DNA from: Thiomicrospira cyclica ALM1 | GTDB taxonomy: Bacteria > Pseudomonadota > Gammaproteobacteria > Thiomicrospirales > Thiomicrospiraceae | DNA: 64,000 nt | Direction of reading: 5' to 3' | Assembly: GCF_000214825.1 (NCBI RefSeq) | Contig: NC_015581.1 | Location: forward strand, 186,001-250,000 | Shown here: piece after piece, positions 8,665 through 18,424 of the stretch | Layout of the letters: each line of letters starts with the position of its first letter | Position numbering within the stretch: the stretch's first letter is position 1 | Notes under the pieces: model-generated | The model's input: only the letters and a program-made list of their open reading frames with translations | The model's database searches: none | Told to the model about the DNA's origin: nothing | Translations under genes and position numbers: made by a program

Positions 8665-10038
8665 ATGAAAGAACAAGTGAGGCACATCCATTTCGTTGGA
8701 ATTGGCGGTGTTGGCATGGCAGGTATTGCCGAAGTCTGTATTAATTTGGGTTTCTCGGTTAGTGGTTCTGATATTCGTCGTCATGCCACGGTCATTCGCT
8801 TGGAAGCCTTAGGTGCAAAGATTCAGCTGGGACATCAGCCAGAGTGGGTTCAACAGGCTGATGTTGTTGTCGTTTCTAGTGCCATTGCTAAAGATAATCC
8901 AGAGGCGTCTTGGGCTAAATCCAGTCGCATACCAGTTATTCCGCGTGCCGAGATGTTGGCTGAGCTAATGCGTATGCGTTATGGTATCGCCATTGCCGGC
9001 ACCCATGGTAAAACAACCACGACCAGCTTGACCGCGGCGATATTAACGCAAGGCGGCTTAGATCCAACATTTGTGATTGGTGGCCAGCTCAACCAAGTTG
9101 GTAGTAATGCTCGCCTGGGTTCTAGTCGTTATTTAGTGGCTGAAGCCGATGAGTCGGATGCTTCTTTTCTTCATCTCGCGCCAATGATGTCGGTGATTAC
9201 TAATATCGACATGGACCATATGGAAACCTATCAAGGCGATTTTTCACGCCTTATTCATACCTATAATGAGTTTATTAATCGTTTGCCATTTTATGGATTA
9301 ACGGTGCTTTGTTTAGATGACCCCAATCTGAAGCAAATGATGCCAGATGTGTTGCGTAAGGTTCGCACTTATGGCTTTGATGCGGATGCGGATGTTGTCG
9401 CAGTAAACTGGCAGTCAAAGGGTTTAACCAGTGAGTTTGAAGTTATTACCGCAGGGCGTGAACCTTTTAATGTCCTATTAAATATTCCCGGTCAGCATAA
9501 TGTCAGAAATGCGCTTGCTGCGATTGCTGTCGCGCTTGAGTTAGATGTGCCAGTGACAGCTATTCAACAAGCTCTTGCCACTTTTGCAGGCGTGGGTCGT
9601 CGTTTTGAAGTTTACCCGCAACGAATGATAGGGGGTCATCAGGTGACCTTGGTTGATGACTATGGTCACCATCCTACCGAGCTAAGTGCGACCATTCAAA
9701 CCGCACGAGATGCGTTTGTTGGTAAGCGGCTCGTGCTTGTTTTTCAACCCCATCGTTACAGTAGAACGCGTGATTTATTTGATGATTTTATTGCGGCGTT
9801 ACTTAAAGCTGATTTAATTATATTAGCACCGGTTTATGCCGCCGGAGAGTCACCGATTCCAGGGTTTGATACAAAGTCAATGATTCAAAACTTACGGATT
9901 CGTGGCGCGCAAAATGTGATGTTTGCGGAGGGTTTTGAGGCATTAAGTGCATTGACCGAAGATGTTTTAACGGACGATGATGTGGTGTTAATGATGGGGG
10001 CTGGCGACATAGGTCAGTGGGCAAAGGAATGGCAGTAG
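8665..10038 (+). CDS. murC: UDP-N-acetylmuramate--L-alanine ligase MurC
   Basis: A 457-residue Mur ligase that adds L-alanine to UDP-MurNAc in peptidoglycan synthesis. The N-terminal Rossmann motif GIGGVGMAGIAEV, the ATP-binding GTHGKTTTTS, and the middle-domain segments AEADESDASFLHL and NIPGQHNVRNALAA are all present, with DDYGHHPTE near the start of the C-terminal domain. A clear GGAG precedes the ATG. Downstream ddl overlaps its end. The usual upstream dcw partners (murG, ftsW, murD) and murB are not adjacent; suf genes lie upstream instead. Confidence 0.97.
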   Translation: MKEQVRHIHFVGIGGVGMAGIAEVCINLGFSVSGSDIRRHATVIRLEALGAKIQLGHQPEWVQQADVVVVSSAIAKDNPEASWAKSSRIPVIPRAEMLAELMRMRYGIAIAGTHGKTTTTSLTAAILTQGGLDPTFVIGGQLNQVGSNARLGSSRYLVAEADESDASFLHLAPMMSVITNIDMDHMETYQGDFSRLIHTYNEFINRLPFYGLTVLCLDDPNLKQMMPDVLRKVRTYGFDADADVVAVNWQSKGLTSEFEVITAGREPFNVLLNIPGQHNVRNALAAIAVALELDVPVTAIQQALATFAGVGRRFEVYPQRMIGGHQVTLVDDYGHHPTELSATIQTARDAFVGKRLVLVFQPHRYSRTRDLFDDFIAALLKADLIILAPVYAAGESPIPGFDTKSMIQNLRIRGAQNVMFAEGFEALSALTEDVLTDDDVVLMMGAGDIGQWAKEWQ

Positions 10039-10997
10039 ATATTATGCAGTCTCAAATAGAGGCTTGGCGCGAGCTGTTAGCCGGCGAGTCTATTGCAGTT
10101 ATTTATGGTGGCGTATCGGCTGAGCGTGAAATCTCTTTGCGTAGTGGGCAGGCGGTACTAAATGCGCTCAAGCACGAAGGGCTATCGGTTGCGGGTTATG
10201 ATGTTCAAACGCTGGATGATTTGGTTCATATTGCTCAAAATCATACGCTTGTTTTTATGGCGCTTCATGGACGGTGGGGCGAAGACGGTCAAGTACAAGC
10301 GGTTTTACAAAGTTTAGGGGTGCCGTTTACGGGTAGTGGTATGGCGGCAAGTGCTTTAGCGATGGACAAGATTCGTACAAAGTATGTATGGCAAGGGGCC
10401 GGTTTGCCAACCCCGCATTTTCAACATATATCAGCCAAAAATCTGGATGATGTAGACTGGCTCTCGATTCCTTTACCTGCTATGGTTAAAGCTAGTCACG
10501 AGGGATCAAGTATTGGTTTGTTTAAAGTAAATAATCTCGATGAATTGCAATCGGGTGTTTATAAAGCATTAACGCATGATCATGAAGTCTTAGTTGAGCA
10601 GTGGATAGCTGGGCGCGAGTTTACTTTTGCAATATTGGGGGATACGGTGCTACCTGCTATAGAGCTTCGAACACAGCATGATTTTTATGATTACGATGCC
10701 AAGTATGTGTCGGGTGATACGCAGTATTTGTGTCCAGCAGATTTAAAGGCATCACAATTGGTTGCCTTTAATGCCCTAGCTTTACGTGCTTTTAATATTC
10801 TAGGCGCGAGCGGGATTGGCCGCATTGATTTAATGCTAGATGAGACTCAGCAGCCCTGGTTGATTGAATTGAATACGCTGCCGGGTATGACCGATATGAG
10901 TCTCGTTCCAAAGGCGGCTGAGGTCTTTGGACTTAGTTACGGCGAATTATGTGTTGCTATTTTAGGGCAGGCATTAGATGCAGCAGACTTGGCTTAA
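10029..10997 (+). CDS. ddl: D-alanine--D-alanine ligase
   Basis: A 322-residue ATP-grasp enzyme joining two D-alanines for the peptidoglycan stem. Seen are IYGGVSAEREISLRSG, ALHGRWGEDGQVQ, VKASHEGSSIGLF, and the catalytic end segment GRIDLMLDETQQPWLIELNTLPGMTD. Starts at GTG 10017, ATG 10029 or ATG 10044 are all possible; the only Shine-Dalgarno-like AAGGA ends right at 10028, so the true start is uncertain. It overlaps murC at its start and ftsQ at its end, consistent with one operon. Confidence 0.95.
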   Translation: MAVDIMQSQIEAWRELLAGESIAVIYGGVSAEREISLRSGQAVLNALKHEGLSVAGYDVQTLDDLVHIAQNHTLVFMALHGRWGEDGQVQAVLQSLGVPFTGSGMAASALAMDKIRTKYVWQGAGLPTPHFQHISAKNLDDVDWLSIPLPAMVKASHEGSSIGLFKVNNLDELQSGVYKALTHDHEVLVEQWIAGREFTFAILGDTVLPAIELRTQHDFYDYDAKYVSGDTQYLCPADLKASQLVAFNALALRAFNILGASGIGRIDLMLDETQQPWLIELNTLPGMTDMSLVPKAAEVFGLSYGELCVAILGQALDAADLA

Positions 10998-11709
10998 ATT
11001 TGGGTTGGTCAGTTTATTAGTTGCCTTGGTGGTGGTCTGGACGATTCTGATGATGAAACCTGAACAGAATGCCACAATGTCCTATAAAATAACGACACCC
11101 TTGCAAAAAGTGACACTAGATGATGTTGAAGATTTGATTTGGCCATATCTTGTGAGTGGATTTTGGGAGGCCGATTTAGTCAGTTTGCAACGTGATTTAC
11201 AAGCGCAGCCTTGGATTGAAAGTGCACAGGTATCTCGCGTTTGGCCAAACCAATTAGTGCTAACACTGGATGAGCGTGAGCCAATAGCTCGTTGGGGAAC
11301 GACGGCACTTATTGATCGGAATGGTTTCGTGTTCGAGCCTAATGATGTCGCCGGTTTTGAGCATTTAGTGTTGTTGCAGGCGCACGATTTACAAGCACGA
11401 GCGATGCTACGACATTGGCATCAAGTACAAGAGATAATGAGTCCAAAAGACTGGCGTGTTACCGAGCTTACTTGGTTTGCAGATGATGTGTTGCATATCC
11501 AAGTAGATGTGGGGCACCAATTGTATGTCACTGCCAGTGATAAAGATTTGTTATTGCGACGTTTTGTCAATGCTTGGCCCAAGCTGGGTTCGTCGGCTTT
11601 GGTGACACAGGGTGTCGGCCGGGCGGTGATAAAGCCAGATAAAATGTGGCAAATTGATTTAAGATACAGCAATGGCATTGCGCTAAAACCCTTAAATAAT
11701 GTTGATTGA
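10978..11709 (+). CDS. ftsQ: Cell division protein FtsQ
   Basis: A 243-residue bitopic inner-membrane protein of the divisome that links early and late division proteins through FtsB and FtsL. It has one N-terminal membrane helix (residues about 8-26), a POTRA-like segment (PLQKVTLDDVEDLIWPY ... FWEADLVSLQRDLQ) and the FtsQ motif PWIESAQVSRVWPNQLVL followed by EREPIARW. The start overlaps ddl by 20 bases. The protein is a normal length for the family. Confidence 0.93.
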   Translation: MQQTWLKFGLVSLLVALVVVWTILMMKPEQNATMSYKITTPLQKVTLDDVEDLIWPYLVSGFWEADLVSLQRDLQAQPWIESAQVSRVWPNQLVLTLDEREPIARWGTTALIDRNGFVFEPNDVAGFEHLVLLQAHDLQARAMLRHWHQVQEIMSPKDWRVTELTWFADDVLHIQVDVGHQLYVTASDKDLLLRRFVNAWPKLGSSALVTQGVGRAVIKPDKMWQIDLRYSNGIALKPLNNVD

Positions 11710-11716
11710 GAAGAGT

Positions 11717-12961
11717 ATGGCAAGAAAAAAGTCGGCATCAAATATTGTCGTGGGCCTAGATATAGGCACATCAAAAATTGCGGCAATTGTTGGCAAATTA
11801 AAAGCAAATGCTGAGATCGAAGTTCTTGGCATGGGAACCTATCCATCTAAAGGCCTGAAGAAGGGTGTCGTGGTAAATATTGACTCGACGGTAGACTCTA
11901 TTCAGAGAGCCATTGATGAAGCTGAACGTATGTCTGGATATGAGGTGGGCTCCGTATACGTTGGTATTGCTGGCAGTCATATAAATAGCTTCAATTCAAC
12001 CGGTATGGTTGCAATTCGAAGTCAGGAAGTTACAGATGATGACATAGTTCGTGTGATTGATGCGGCACGAACGCAAGCGATTCCAGGCGATCAGAAAGTG
12101 CTACATATTCTTCCTCAAGAATACACTATCGATAATCAAGATGGCATCCGAGAGCCGGTTGGTATGTCTGGAGTTCGTTTGGAAGCCAAGGTTCACATGG
12201 TCACCGGTTCACTGAGTGCCGCACTGAATATTACCAAGTGCGTAGAACGCTGTGGTTTGGTTGTCAATGATATTATCCTCGAGCAGCTGGCATCAAGTGA
12301 ATCTGTTTTATCTGAAGATGAGAAAGAGCTAGGGGTTTGTTTAGTTGACATTGGCGGTGGCACTACCGATATCGCCGTGTTTTATCAAGGAGCTATTCGG
12401 CATACCGCAGTCATTCCAGTAGCGGGAGATCAGGTTACCAACGATATTGCCGTTGCTTTGAGAACGCCATCGCCGGCCGCTGAAGAGATTAAACGTAAAT
12501 ACGCATGTGCGTTGCCGCAGTTGATTGCCACCGATGAAGAAATTGAAGTGCCAAGTGTGGGCGATCGTCCAGCCCGCTGTTTATCACGAAGAACATTAGT
12601 TGAAGTTGTAGAGCCTCGTTATGAAGAGCTCTTCCAGTTAATTCAGGCCGAATTGCGCCGCTCAGGCTTCGAAGGAATGATGGCGGCCGGTGTTGTTTTG
12701 ACGGGGGGTAGTGCCAAAGTTGAAGGTGCGATCGAATTGGCAGAAGAAGTTTTTAATATGCCAGTGCGTTTGGGTATCCCGCAAGACTTACAAGGTCTAA
12801 AGGATGAAGTCACTGATCCCGCTTTTGCAACGACAGTGGGTTTGTTGATGTATGCTCGCGAACATAGTCGTTATGAACCGGGTCACGAGCCATCGCCTGT
12901 GAAGTCGAATCAAGCGTCTGTGCTAAGCCGTATGAAAGAATGGTTTAACAAAAGTTTTTAA
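11717..12961 (+). CDS. ftsA: Cell division protein FtsA
   Basis: A 414-residue actin-like ATPase that tethers FtsZ polymers to the membrane. GLDIGTSKIAAIVG (phosphate 1), the 1C (SHS2) domain, VDIGGGTTDIAVF (phosphate 2) and LTGGSAKVEG (adenosine motif) are in order, and the C-terminal amphipathic membrane-targeting helix LSRMKEWFNKSF is intact. ATG 11717 is preferred over 11699 because GAGAAG sits just before it. In almost all relatives ftsZ follows immediately; here lpxC follows after 20 bases. Confidence 0.96.
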   Translation: MARKKSASNIVVGLDIGTSKIAAIVGKLKANAEIEVLGMGTYPSKGLKKGVVVNIDSTVDSIQRAIDEAERMSGYEVGSVYVGIAGSHINSFNSTGMVAIRSQEVTDDDIVRVIDAARTQAIPGDQKVLHILPQEYTIDNQDGIREPVGMSGVRLEAKVHMVTGSLSAALNITKCVERCGLVVNDIILEQLASSESVLSEDEKELGVCLVDIGGGTTDIAVFYQGAIRHTAVIPVAGDQVTNDIAVALRTPSPAAEEIKRKYACALPQLIATDEEIEVPSVGDRPARCLSRRTLVEVVEPRYEELFQLIQAELRRSGFEGMMAAGVVLTGGSAKVEGAIELAEEVFNMPVRLGIPQDLQGLKDEVTDPAFATTVGLLMYAREHSRYEPGHEPSPVKSNQASVLSRMKEWFNKSF

Positions 12962-12981
12962 GAATTAAAGTAGGACGAACA

Positions 12982-13893
12982 GTGAAGCAAAGAACCTTAG
13001 CCAATGCGATTCACGCTAAAGGTATTGGCCTCCATACTGGCCACCAAGCCCACATTACATTAAGGCCAGCTCCTGTTGATACTGGGATTGTATTCCGCCG
13101 AGTAGATGTAGAGCCAGCGGTCGAATTTAAAGTAACCCCTGAATTGGTTGCGGAGACCACGCTTTGTACCACGATTCGTGCCGGCAATAAAAAGATTGCT
13201 ACAATTGAGCACCTGATGTCAGCCCTGGCTGGTGTTGGAATGGACAATGTTTACATTGATATTGATGCCGATGAAGTGCCTATCATGGATGGCTCGGCGT
13301 CCCACTTTATTTTTTTAATTCAAGCGGCTGGTATTAAGCTCCAGGATAGTCCTAAGCGTTTTCTGGTAATTAAGCAACCGGTTCGTGTTGAAAATGAATT
13401 GGGCGGATGGGCAGAGTTTAAGCCACATCGTGGCTATAAGTTAAATTTTGCCATCAAGTTTAATCATCCCGCATTTAAACAAACGGCTGAAGATATGACG
13501 CTGGAGTTTTCCTCAACGAGTTATTTTAAAGAAGTGAGTCGTGCACGTACTTTCGGTTTCTTTAATGATATGGAAGCGTTGCGGGCCCAGAAATTGGCAT
13601 TAGGCGCTAGCTTGGACAATGCGATTGGTCTGGATGAGCAAGGCGTGATGAATAAAGGTGGCTTGCGCAATAAAGATGAGTTTGTTCGGCATAAAATTCT
13701 TGATGCGGTCGGTGATTTGTTTATGTCAGGTTACGCCATCGTTGGTGAATTTAGCGCGTTCAAATCAGGCCATGCACTTAATAATCAGTTGTTACGTAAG
13801 TTGTTTTCGGAGCCGGGCGCGTTTGAATTCATGACGGAGTTTGGCGATCAGGATGATCCCATTAACTTTGACAGTTCAAAGGTATTGGTTTAA
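12982..13893 (+). CDS. lpxC: UDP-3-O-acyl-N-acetylglucosamine deacetylase LpxC
   Basis: A 303-residue zinc amidase for the committed step of lipid A synthesis. Zinc ligands are visible in IEHLMSALAGVGMDN and in RHKILDAVGDL, with the active-site KSGHALNNQLLR near the C-terminus. It starts with GTG after a TAGGAC ribosome-binding site, 20 bases after ftsA. The position after ftsA (instead of ftsZ) is the odd feature. The next gene is convergent. Confidence 0.97.
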   Translation: MKQRTLANAIHAKGIGLHTGHQAHITLRPAPVDTGIVFRRVDVEPAVEFKVTPELVAETTLCTTIRAGNKKIATIEHLMSALAGVGMDNVYIDIDADEVPIMDGSASHFIFLIQAAGIKLQDSPKRFLVIKQPVRVENELGGWAEFKPHRGYKLNFAIKFNHPAFKQTAEDMTLEFSSTSYFKEVSRARTFGFFNDMEALRAQKLALGASLDNAIGLDEQGVMNKGGLRNKDEFVRHKILDAVGDLFMSGYAIVGEFSAFKSGHALNNQLLRKLFSEPGAFEFMTEFGDQDDPINFDSSKVLV

Positions 13894-13900
13894 GCCGTTT

Positions 13901-14332
13901 TTATTGCGCCCGATCGCTCAGTTTTTTTAGGGCAAGCGCCAGTTTGCTAGAGGTAACTTGCTCGCTTAAGGCGAGCATTTTTTTGGCTGTTTCTTGGTCT
14001 GGTGGCATGGCAGGCCTGGTTGTTTTGGCTTGGGTAGCGATATTGTGTGGCTGGTTATTTAATCGAATTCTTACCGGGTTTACCAGGTTAAGACCTGGGT
14101 AGGTTTCGTTAATTTGATCCAAGCAAGCGGGGGCAAGAAAGCGAATTTTGCTGGCCCATAACGCCTCATTGATAACCAGCACAAGATACGGATGCTCAAT
14201 ACCAACGGCACAGACATGATGGCGCATATTGTCAGGCAGTAGATTTAAAACATGTTCTTTTAATGCCTGATATTGTTGCGCTTCTTGAATAAGTTTAAAC
14301 AATCCTGATTGATTAAGTGGGTGTTTTGCCAT
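13901..14332 (-). CDS. dciA: DciA-family (DUF721) replicative helicase loader
   Basis: A 143-residue protein of the DUF721 family. Members named DciA help load the DnaB helicase at replication origins. The segment VLVINEALWASKIRFLAPACLDQINETYP (read here as two overlapping pieces, ALWASKIRFLAP and LDQINETYP) is the recognisable family core. Its location between lpxC and secA on the opposite strand is a conserved gammaproteobacterial arrangement. It shares an 89-base divergent promoter region with secA. Family confidence is good; the biochemical role is from family knowledge. Confidence 0.8.
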   Translation of the reverse strand: MAKHPLNQSGLFKLIQEAQQYQALKEHVLNLLPDNMRHHVCAVGIEHPYLVLVINEALWASKIRFLAPACLDQINETYPGLNLVNPVRIRLNNQPHNIATQAKTTRPAMPPDQETAKKMLALSEQVTSSKLALALKKLSDRAQ

Positions 14333-14352
14333 GGCTGTCAGATGTATGAGCG

Positions 14353-14380
14353 TTACGCGCTTAATGTCCTATGCTAGAAT
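14353..14380 (+). promoter_or_regulatory. Candidate secA promoter with extended -10
   Basis: TTACGC (14353-14358), 16 bases, then TAGAAT (14375-14380) preceded by TGC, an extended -10. It lies in the short divergent region between dciA and secA. No SecM-like regulator gene is present upstream. Confidence 0.5.
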
Positions 14381-14421
14381 ACCTCATTTTAAACGATTTT
14401 TTGTTTTAGGTCTCTTTAACT

Positions 14422-17178
14422 ATGTTTATGTCATTTCTGCAAAAACTACTAGGCAATCGTAATCAACGCTTGGTGAAACAATATCAAAAGCGTGTTGAGC
14501 TAATAAACGCCCATGAAGACGCTATGTCCAAGTTGTCTGATGAAGCATTACAGGCAAAAACAGACGAGTTTAAGGCGCGTTTGGCGGCCAATGAAAATCT
14601 CGATACTATTTTGTCGGAGGCTTTTGCGGTGGTGCGCGAAGCGGGTAAACGGGTGTTCGGTATGCGCCATTATGACGTACAGATGATTGGTGGCATGGCC
14701 TTGAATGACGGTCGTATTGCCGAAATGCGCACCGGTGAAGGTAAAACCCTAGTGGCGACTTTGCCAGCCTATCTTAATGCACTAACTGGTTCAGGTGTCC
14801 ATGTCATAACCGTTAACGATTACTTGGCAAAACGTGATGCTGAGTGGATGAGCCAGCTGTACAGTTTTTTGGGTTTGACCACCGGTGTGATTTTTAGCGG
14901 CCAGAGTCATCAAGAAAAGCAATTGGCCTATGCTATGGATATTACCTACGGAACCAACAATGAATTTGGTTTTGATTATCTGCGTGACAATATGGCAATC
15001 TTCAAAGAAGAGCGAGTGATGCGTGACCAAGCCTTCGCAATTATTGACGAAGTTGACTCGATTCTGATTGACGAAGCGAGAACGCCGCTAATTATTTCAG
15101 GTCCAGCAGAAAATAAAGCGCAGGTTTATCACAAAATTAATCCGTTAATTAGTCATCTGGAGCGAGGCGAAGAGGATCCGATTGAGAAAACGGCGTCTGG
15201 TGACTTCACGGTAGATGAAAAAAATCGTCAGGTTTATCTAACAGAGCAAGGCCATGAAAAAATTGAAAACCTGTTGGCCGAGGTTGAGCTGTTAAAAGAA
15301 GGCGAGAGTCTTTATGACGCGACTAATATTGGGTTGATGATTCACGTAAACGCGGCTTTGCGAGCACACGTTTTATTTGAACGCAATCGCGACTATATCG
15401 TTGATGATGGACAAGTGATTATCATCGACGAGCATACGGGTCGTAAGATGATTGGTCGCCGTTGGGGTGAAGGTCTTCACCAAGCCGTAGAAGCGAAAGA
15501 AGGCCTTGAGATTCAAAGTGAGAGCCAAACCTTTGCGTCGATTACCTTCCAAAATTATTTTAGACAATATCAAAAACTATCGGGTATGACCGGTACAGCA
15601 GACACAGAAGCGGGTGAGTTTTTGTCAACCTACAAGTTAGAAGTCGTGGTTATTCCGCCAAATAAAACGCCACAGCGTCAGGACTTAACCGACCTAGTGT
15701 TCTTGGATGTTCAGTCCAAGTTCAAAGCCATTGTCGAAGATGTCAAAGAAACTCACGCTAAAGAACAGCCAGTATTAATTGGTACAGCGTCTATTGAAAT
15801 GTCAGAATTATTATCGGCAGCCTTTACAAAATCTGGTGTGAAACACGAAGTCCTAAACGCAAAACAACATGAACGAGAAGCGCAGATTATTGCCAATGCT
15901 GGGCGTACAGGCGCTGTAACCATTGCAACCAATATGGCGGGCCGTGGTACCGATATAGTGCTGGGCGGTAGTTTAGATGTCGAATTGGATGAGCTGGGTG
16001 ACGATGCCACAGCCGAGGCAAAACAAAAAGTCAAAGCCGCTTGGCAATTACGTCATGACCGTGTTCTTGAGCTAGGTGGCTTAAAGGTGATCGGTTCAGA
16101 GCGTCACGAATCGCGTCGAATTGATAACCAGTTACGAGGACGTTCAGGTCGTCAGGGTGACCCTGGCGTAACACGTTTCTATCTGTCGTTAGATGATGAT
16201 TTAATGCGCCGTTTTGCGTCTGAAAAAGTTAAAGGCATGATGCGCCGTTTAGGGATGGCTGAAGGTGAAGCGATTGAGCATCCGATGGTCAGTCGATCGA
16301 TTGAACGTGCTCAAAAGCAAGTAGAGCGCTTGCATCAAGATGAGCGTGCGAACCTGTTGAAGTTTGATGATGTTTCAAACGAGCAGCGCAAAGTGGTGTA
16401 TCAGCAACGTAATGAATTGATGGAGAGCGAGGAAGTTCGGGAAACCATTCGATTCATGCGTGAAGATGTGGTTAATGAGGTGATTGATGACTTTATTGCA
16501 CCGGGAAGCTTGGATGAACAATGGCGTATTCCTGAGTTAAGTCATGCGCTTGAAGAATCGTTTGGGGTCAAGATTGACGTGCAGGCCTGGTTAGATGCCG
16601 ATGCAACTTTGTTTGAAGAAACCTTGCGTGAAAAAATTGTTGCAGAGATTCAAGCGGCATACGACAGCAAGATGGCCATCATTGATGAAAAAACCCTAGG
16701 GCATTTTGAAAAGGAAATGTTGTTGCGCAACATTGACAAGTTATGGCGTGAGCATTTGTCTGAAATGGATTACTTGCGTCGTGGTATCCATTTACGTGGC
16801 TTTGCTCAACGCGATCCCTTTCAAGAGTATCGTCGTGAAGCTGCCATGCTGTTCCAAGGTTTTTTAAATGAAGTCAAAAAAGAAACCATCAAAATGTTGT
16901 CTCTGGTGCAGTTACATAGTCAGCAAGATGTTGCCGCCTTTGAAAAACAACAGCAGGCAGAGCTTGAAAAGGATATGCAAAAAGCCAAAGCCTCACACCC
17001 AAGTGCAGTAACACCGGCACAGGCTAAGACTGAAGGCAATAATCAGCAGTCATCGAATGCTGAGGATACGTCTAAAGAACAAACTTTCCGCCGGGACGTG
17101 CCGAAGTTGGGGCGTAATGATCCATGCTCTTGTGGGTCGGGCAAAAAATATAAACATTGTTGTGGTAAGTTAGATTAA
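14422..17178 (+). CDS. secA: Preprotein translocase ATPase SecA
   Basis: A 918-residue motor for SecYEG-dependent export. Walker A (MRTGEGKTL), the DEAD-like [21 protein letters not shown], the preprotein cross-linking domain, and motif VI-like [10 protein letters not shown] are present. The C-terminus ends with the zinc-binding SEC-C motif [17 protein letters not shown], which binds SecB and phospholipid. The length is normal. Just before SEC-C is a low-complexity Gln/Ala/Lys-rich linker. The gene is followed by argJ after 22 bases. Confidence 0.98.
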   Translation: MFMSFLQKLLGNRNQRLVKQYQKRVELINAHEDAMSKLSDEALQAKTDEFKARLAANENLDTILSEAFAVVREAGKRVFGMRHYDVQMIGGMALNDGRIAEMRTGEGKTLVATLPAYLNALTGSGVHVITVNDYLAKRDAEWMSQLYSFLGLTTGVIFSGQSHQEKQLAYAMDITYGTNNEFGFDYLRDNMAIFKEERVMRDQAFAIIDEVDSILIDEARTPLIISGPAENKAQVYHKINPLISHLERGEEDPIEKTASGDFTVDEKNRQVYLTEQGHEKIENLLAEVELLKEGESLYDATNIGLMIHVNAALRAHVLFERNRDYIVDDGQVIIIDEHTGRKMIGRRWGEGLHQAVEAKEGLEIQSESQTFASITFQNYFRQYQKLSGMTGTADTEAGEFLSTYKLEVVVIPPNKTPQRQDLTDLVFLDVQSKFKAIVEDVKETHAKEQPVLIGTASIEMSELLSAAFTKSGVKHEVLNAKQHEREAQIIANAGRTGAVTIATNMAGRGTDIVLGGSLDVELDELGDDATAEAKQKVKAAWQLRHDRVLELGGLKVIGSERHESRRIDNQLRGRSGRQGDPGVTRFYLSLDDDLMRRFASEKVKGMMRRLGMAEGEAIEHPMVSRSIERAQKQVERLHQDERANLLKFDDVSNEQRKVVYQQRNELMESEEVRETIRFMREDVVNEVIDDFIAPGSLDEQWRIPELSHALEESFGVKIDVQAWLDADATLFEETLREKIVAEIQAAYDSKMAIIDEKTLGHFEKEMLLRNIDKLWREHLSEMDYLRRGIHLRGFAQRDPFQEYRREAAMLFQGFLNEVKKETIKMLSLVQLHSQQDVAAFEKQQQAELEKDMQKAKASHPSAVTPAQAKTEGNNQQSSNAEDTSKEQTFRRDVPKLGRNDPCSCGSGKKYKHCCGKLD

Positions 17179-17200
17179 TTAATATTTTTCGAGGTGCATC

Positions 17201-18424
17201 ATGCCTGTGGGTCTTGCGTACGAGCTGCCAGATATTCATCCGGTTGCCGGTGTTTATTTAGGTGCTACAGCAGCTAAAATTAAAAAAAATGGTAAAACAG
17301 ATTTAGTTGTTATCGAGTTTGCACCGGAAAGTGTAACGGCAGCGACTTTTACGACAAACGCCTGCTGCGCCGCCCCTGTTCATGTGGCGAAAAAACATTT
17401 GGCTAAAACGCAACCTAGGGCATTGTTAATCAATTCAGGCAATGCCAATGCGGCAACTGGTGAATCGGGTTTCGCGAATGCAAAACAAACCTGTCAATGG
17501 TTGGCCGACGAATTGGGTTGTGAGCCAGAAGAGATCCTGCCTTTTTCAACTGGAGTGATTGGCGAACCTTTGCCGATGAACAAAATTCAACTGGGCTTGG
17601 TTGCTGCCGTAGCCGATCGTGCTATTGATCATTGGCCGCATGCGATGGCTGGCATTATGACAACGGACATTGTGCCAAAAATGGTCAGCCGCGTGGTATC
17701 CATTGATGGTCACGATATTACCATTACGGGGATGGCGAAGGGCTCTGGGATGATCCATCCTAATATGGCTACGATGCTTGGATTTGTGGCTACTGACGCC
17801 AAGATTACTGAGGAATTGCTGCAGGCCTGCTTGAGTCAGGCGGTGAAAAAATCCTTCAACCGAATCACGGTCGATGGTGATACCTCAACTAATGATGCCT
17901 GTACACTCACTGCTACCCAGCAAGCGGATATGCCAAGTATTACCGACGCTGAATCGACGGCTTATAAAGCTTTTGCGGTAGAAATTGAACGGGTCATGAC
18001 CGAATTGGCGCAAATGATTGTGCGTGATGGTGAAGGTGCTACTAAGTTTATTAGTGTCGAGGTCAATGGAGGATTATCTGAGGCTGAGTGTTTAAAAGTA
18101 GCTCATGCGGTCGCATTGTCGCCCCTGGTTAAAACGGCGATGTTTGCTTCGGACCCGAATTGGGGACGTATTTTAGCGGCGGTCGGTCGTGCTGGTGTTG
18201 AGCAGTTGGATATCAATCGCTTGGAGATTTTTTTAGGTGATGTTTGTATTGTGCGTGATGGTGGCCGTGCGGCTGACTATACCGAAGACCAGGGGCAAAA
18301 GGTCATGAAGGCTGAAGACATCTCGGTGCGGATTGAGTTGAATCGCGGACAGCACAGTGAAACGGTATGGACCTGTGATTTTTCCTACGACTATGTCAAG
18401 ATTAATGCGGAGTATCGCTCTTAA
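17201..18424 (+). CDS. argJ: Bifunctional glutamate N-acetyltransferase / amino-acid N-acetyltransferase ArgJ
   Basis: A 407-residue ArgJ, which transfers acetyl from N-acetylornithine to glutamate in the cyclic arginine pathway. The autocleavage site is at MAKGSGMIHPNMATMLGF, with Thr becoming the N-terminal nucleophile of the beta chain; LLINSGNANAATG and SDPNWGRILAAVGRAG are further family motifs. A separate argA is also in this window, so first-step capacity is duplicated. It abuts the MutT-ThiE gene directly (stop TAA then ATG). Confidence 0.96.
   Translation: MPVGLAYELPDIHPVAGVYLGATAAKIKKNGKTDLVVIEFAPESVTAATFTTNACCAAPVHVAKKHLAKTQPRALLINSGNANAATGESGFANAKQTCQWLADELGCEPEEILPFSTGVIGEPLPMNKIQLGLVAAVADRAIDHWPHAMAGIMTTDIVPKMVSRVVSIDGHDITITGMAKGSGMIHPNMATMLGFVATDAKITEELLQACLSQAVKKSFNRITVDGDTSTNDACTLTATQQADMPSITDAESTAYKAFAVEIERVMTELAQMIVRDGEGATKFISVEVNGGLSEAECLKVAHAVALSPLVKTAMFASDPNWGRILAAVGRAGVEQLDINRLEIFLGDVCIVRDGGRAADYTEDQGQKVMKAEDISVRIELNRGQHSETVWTCDFSYDYVKINAEYRS

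Noticed and set aside
11421-11846. 141-codon minus-strand frame across ftsQ/ftsA
   Set aside because: Spans two overlapping real genes on the other strand; no supporting signal.
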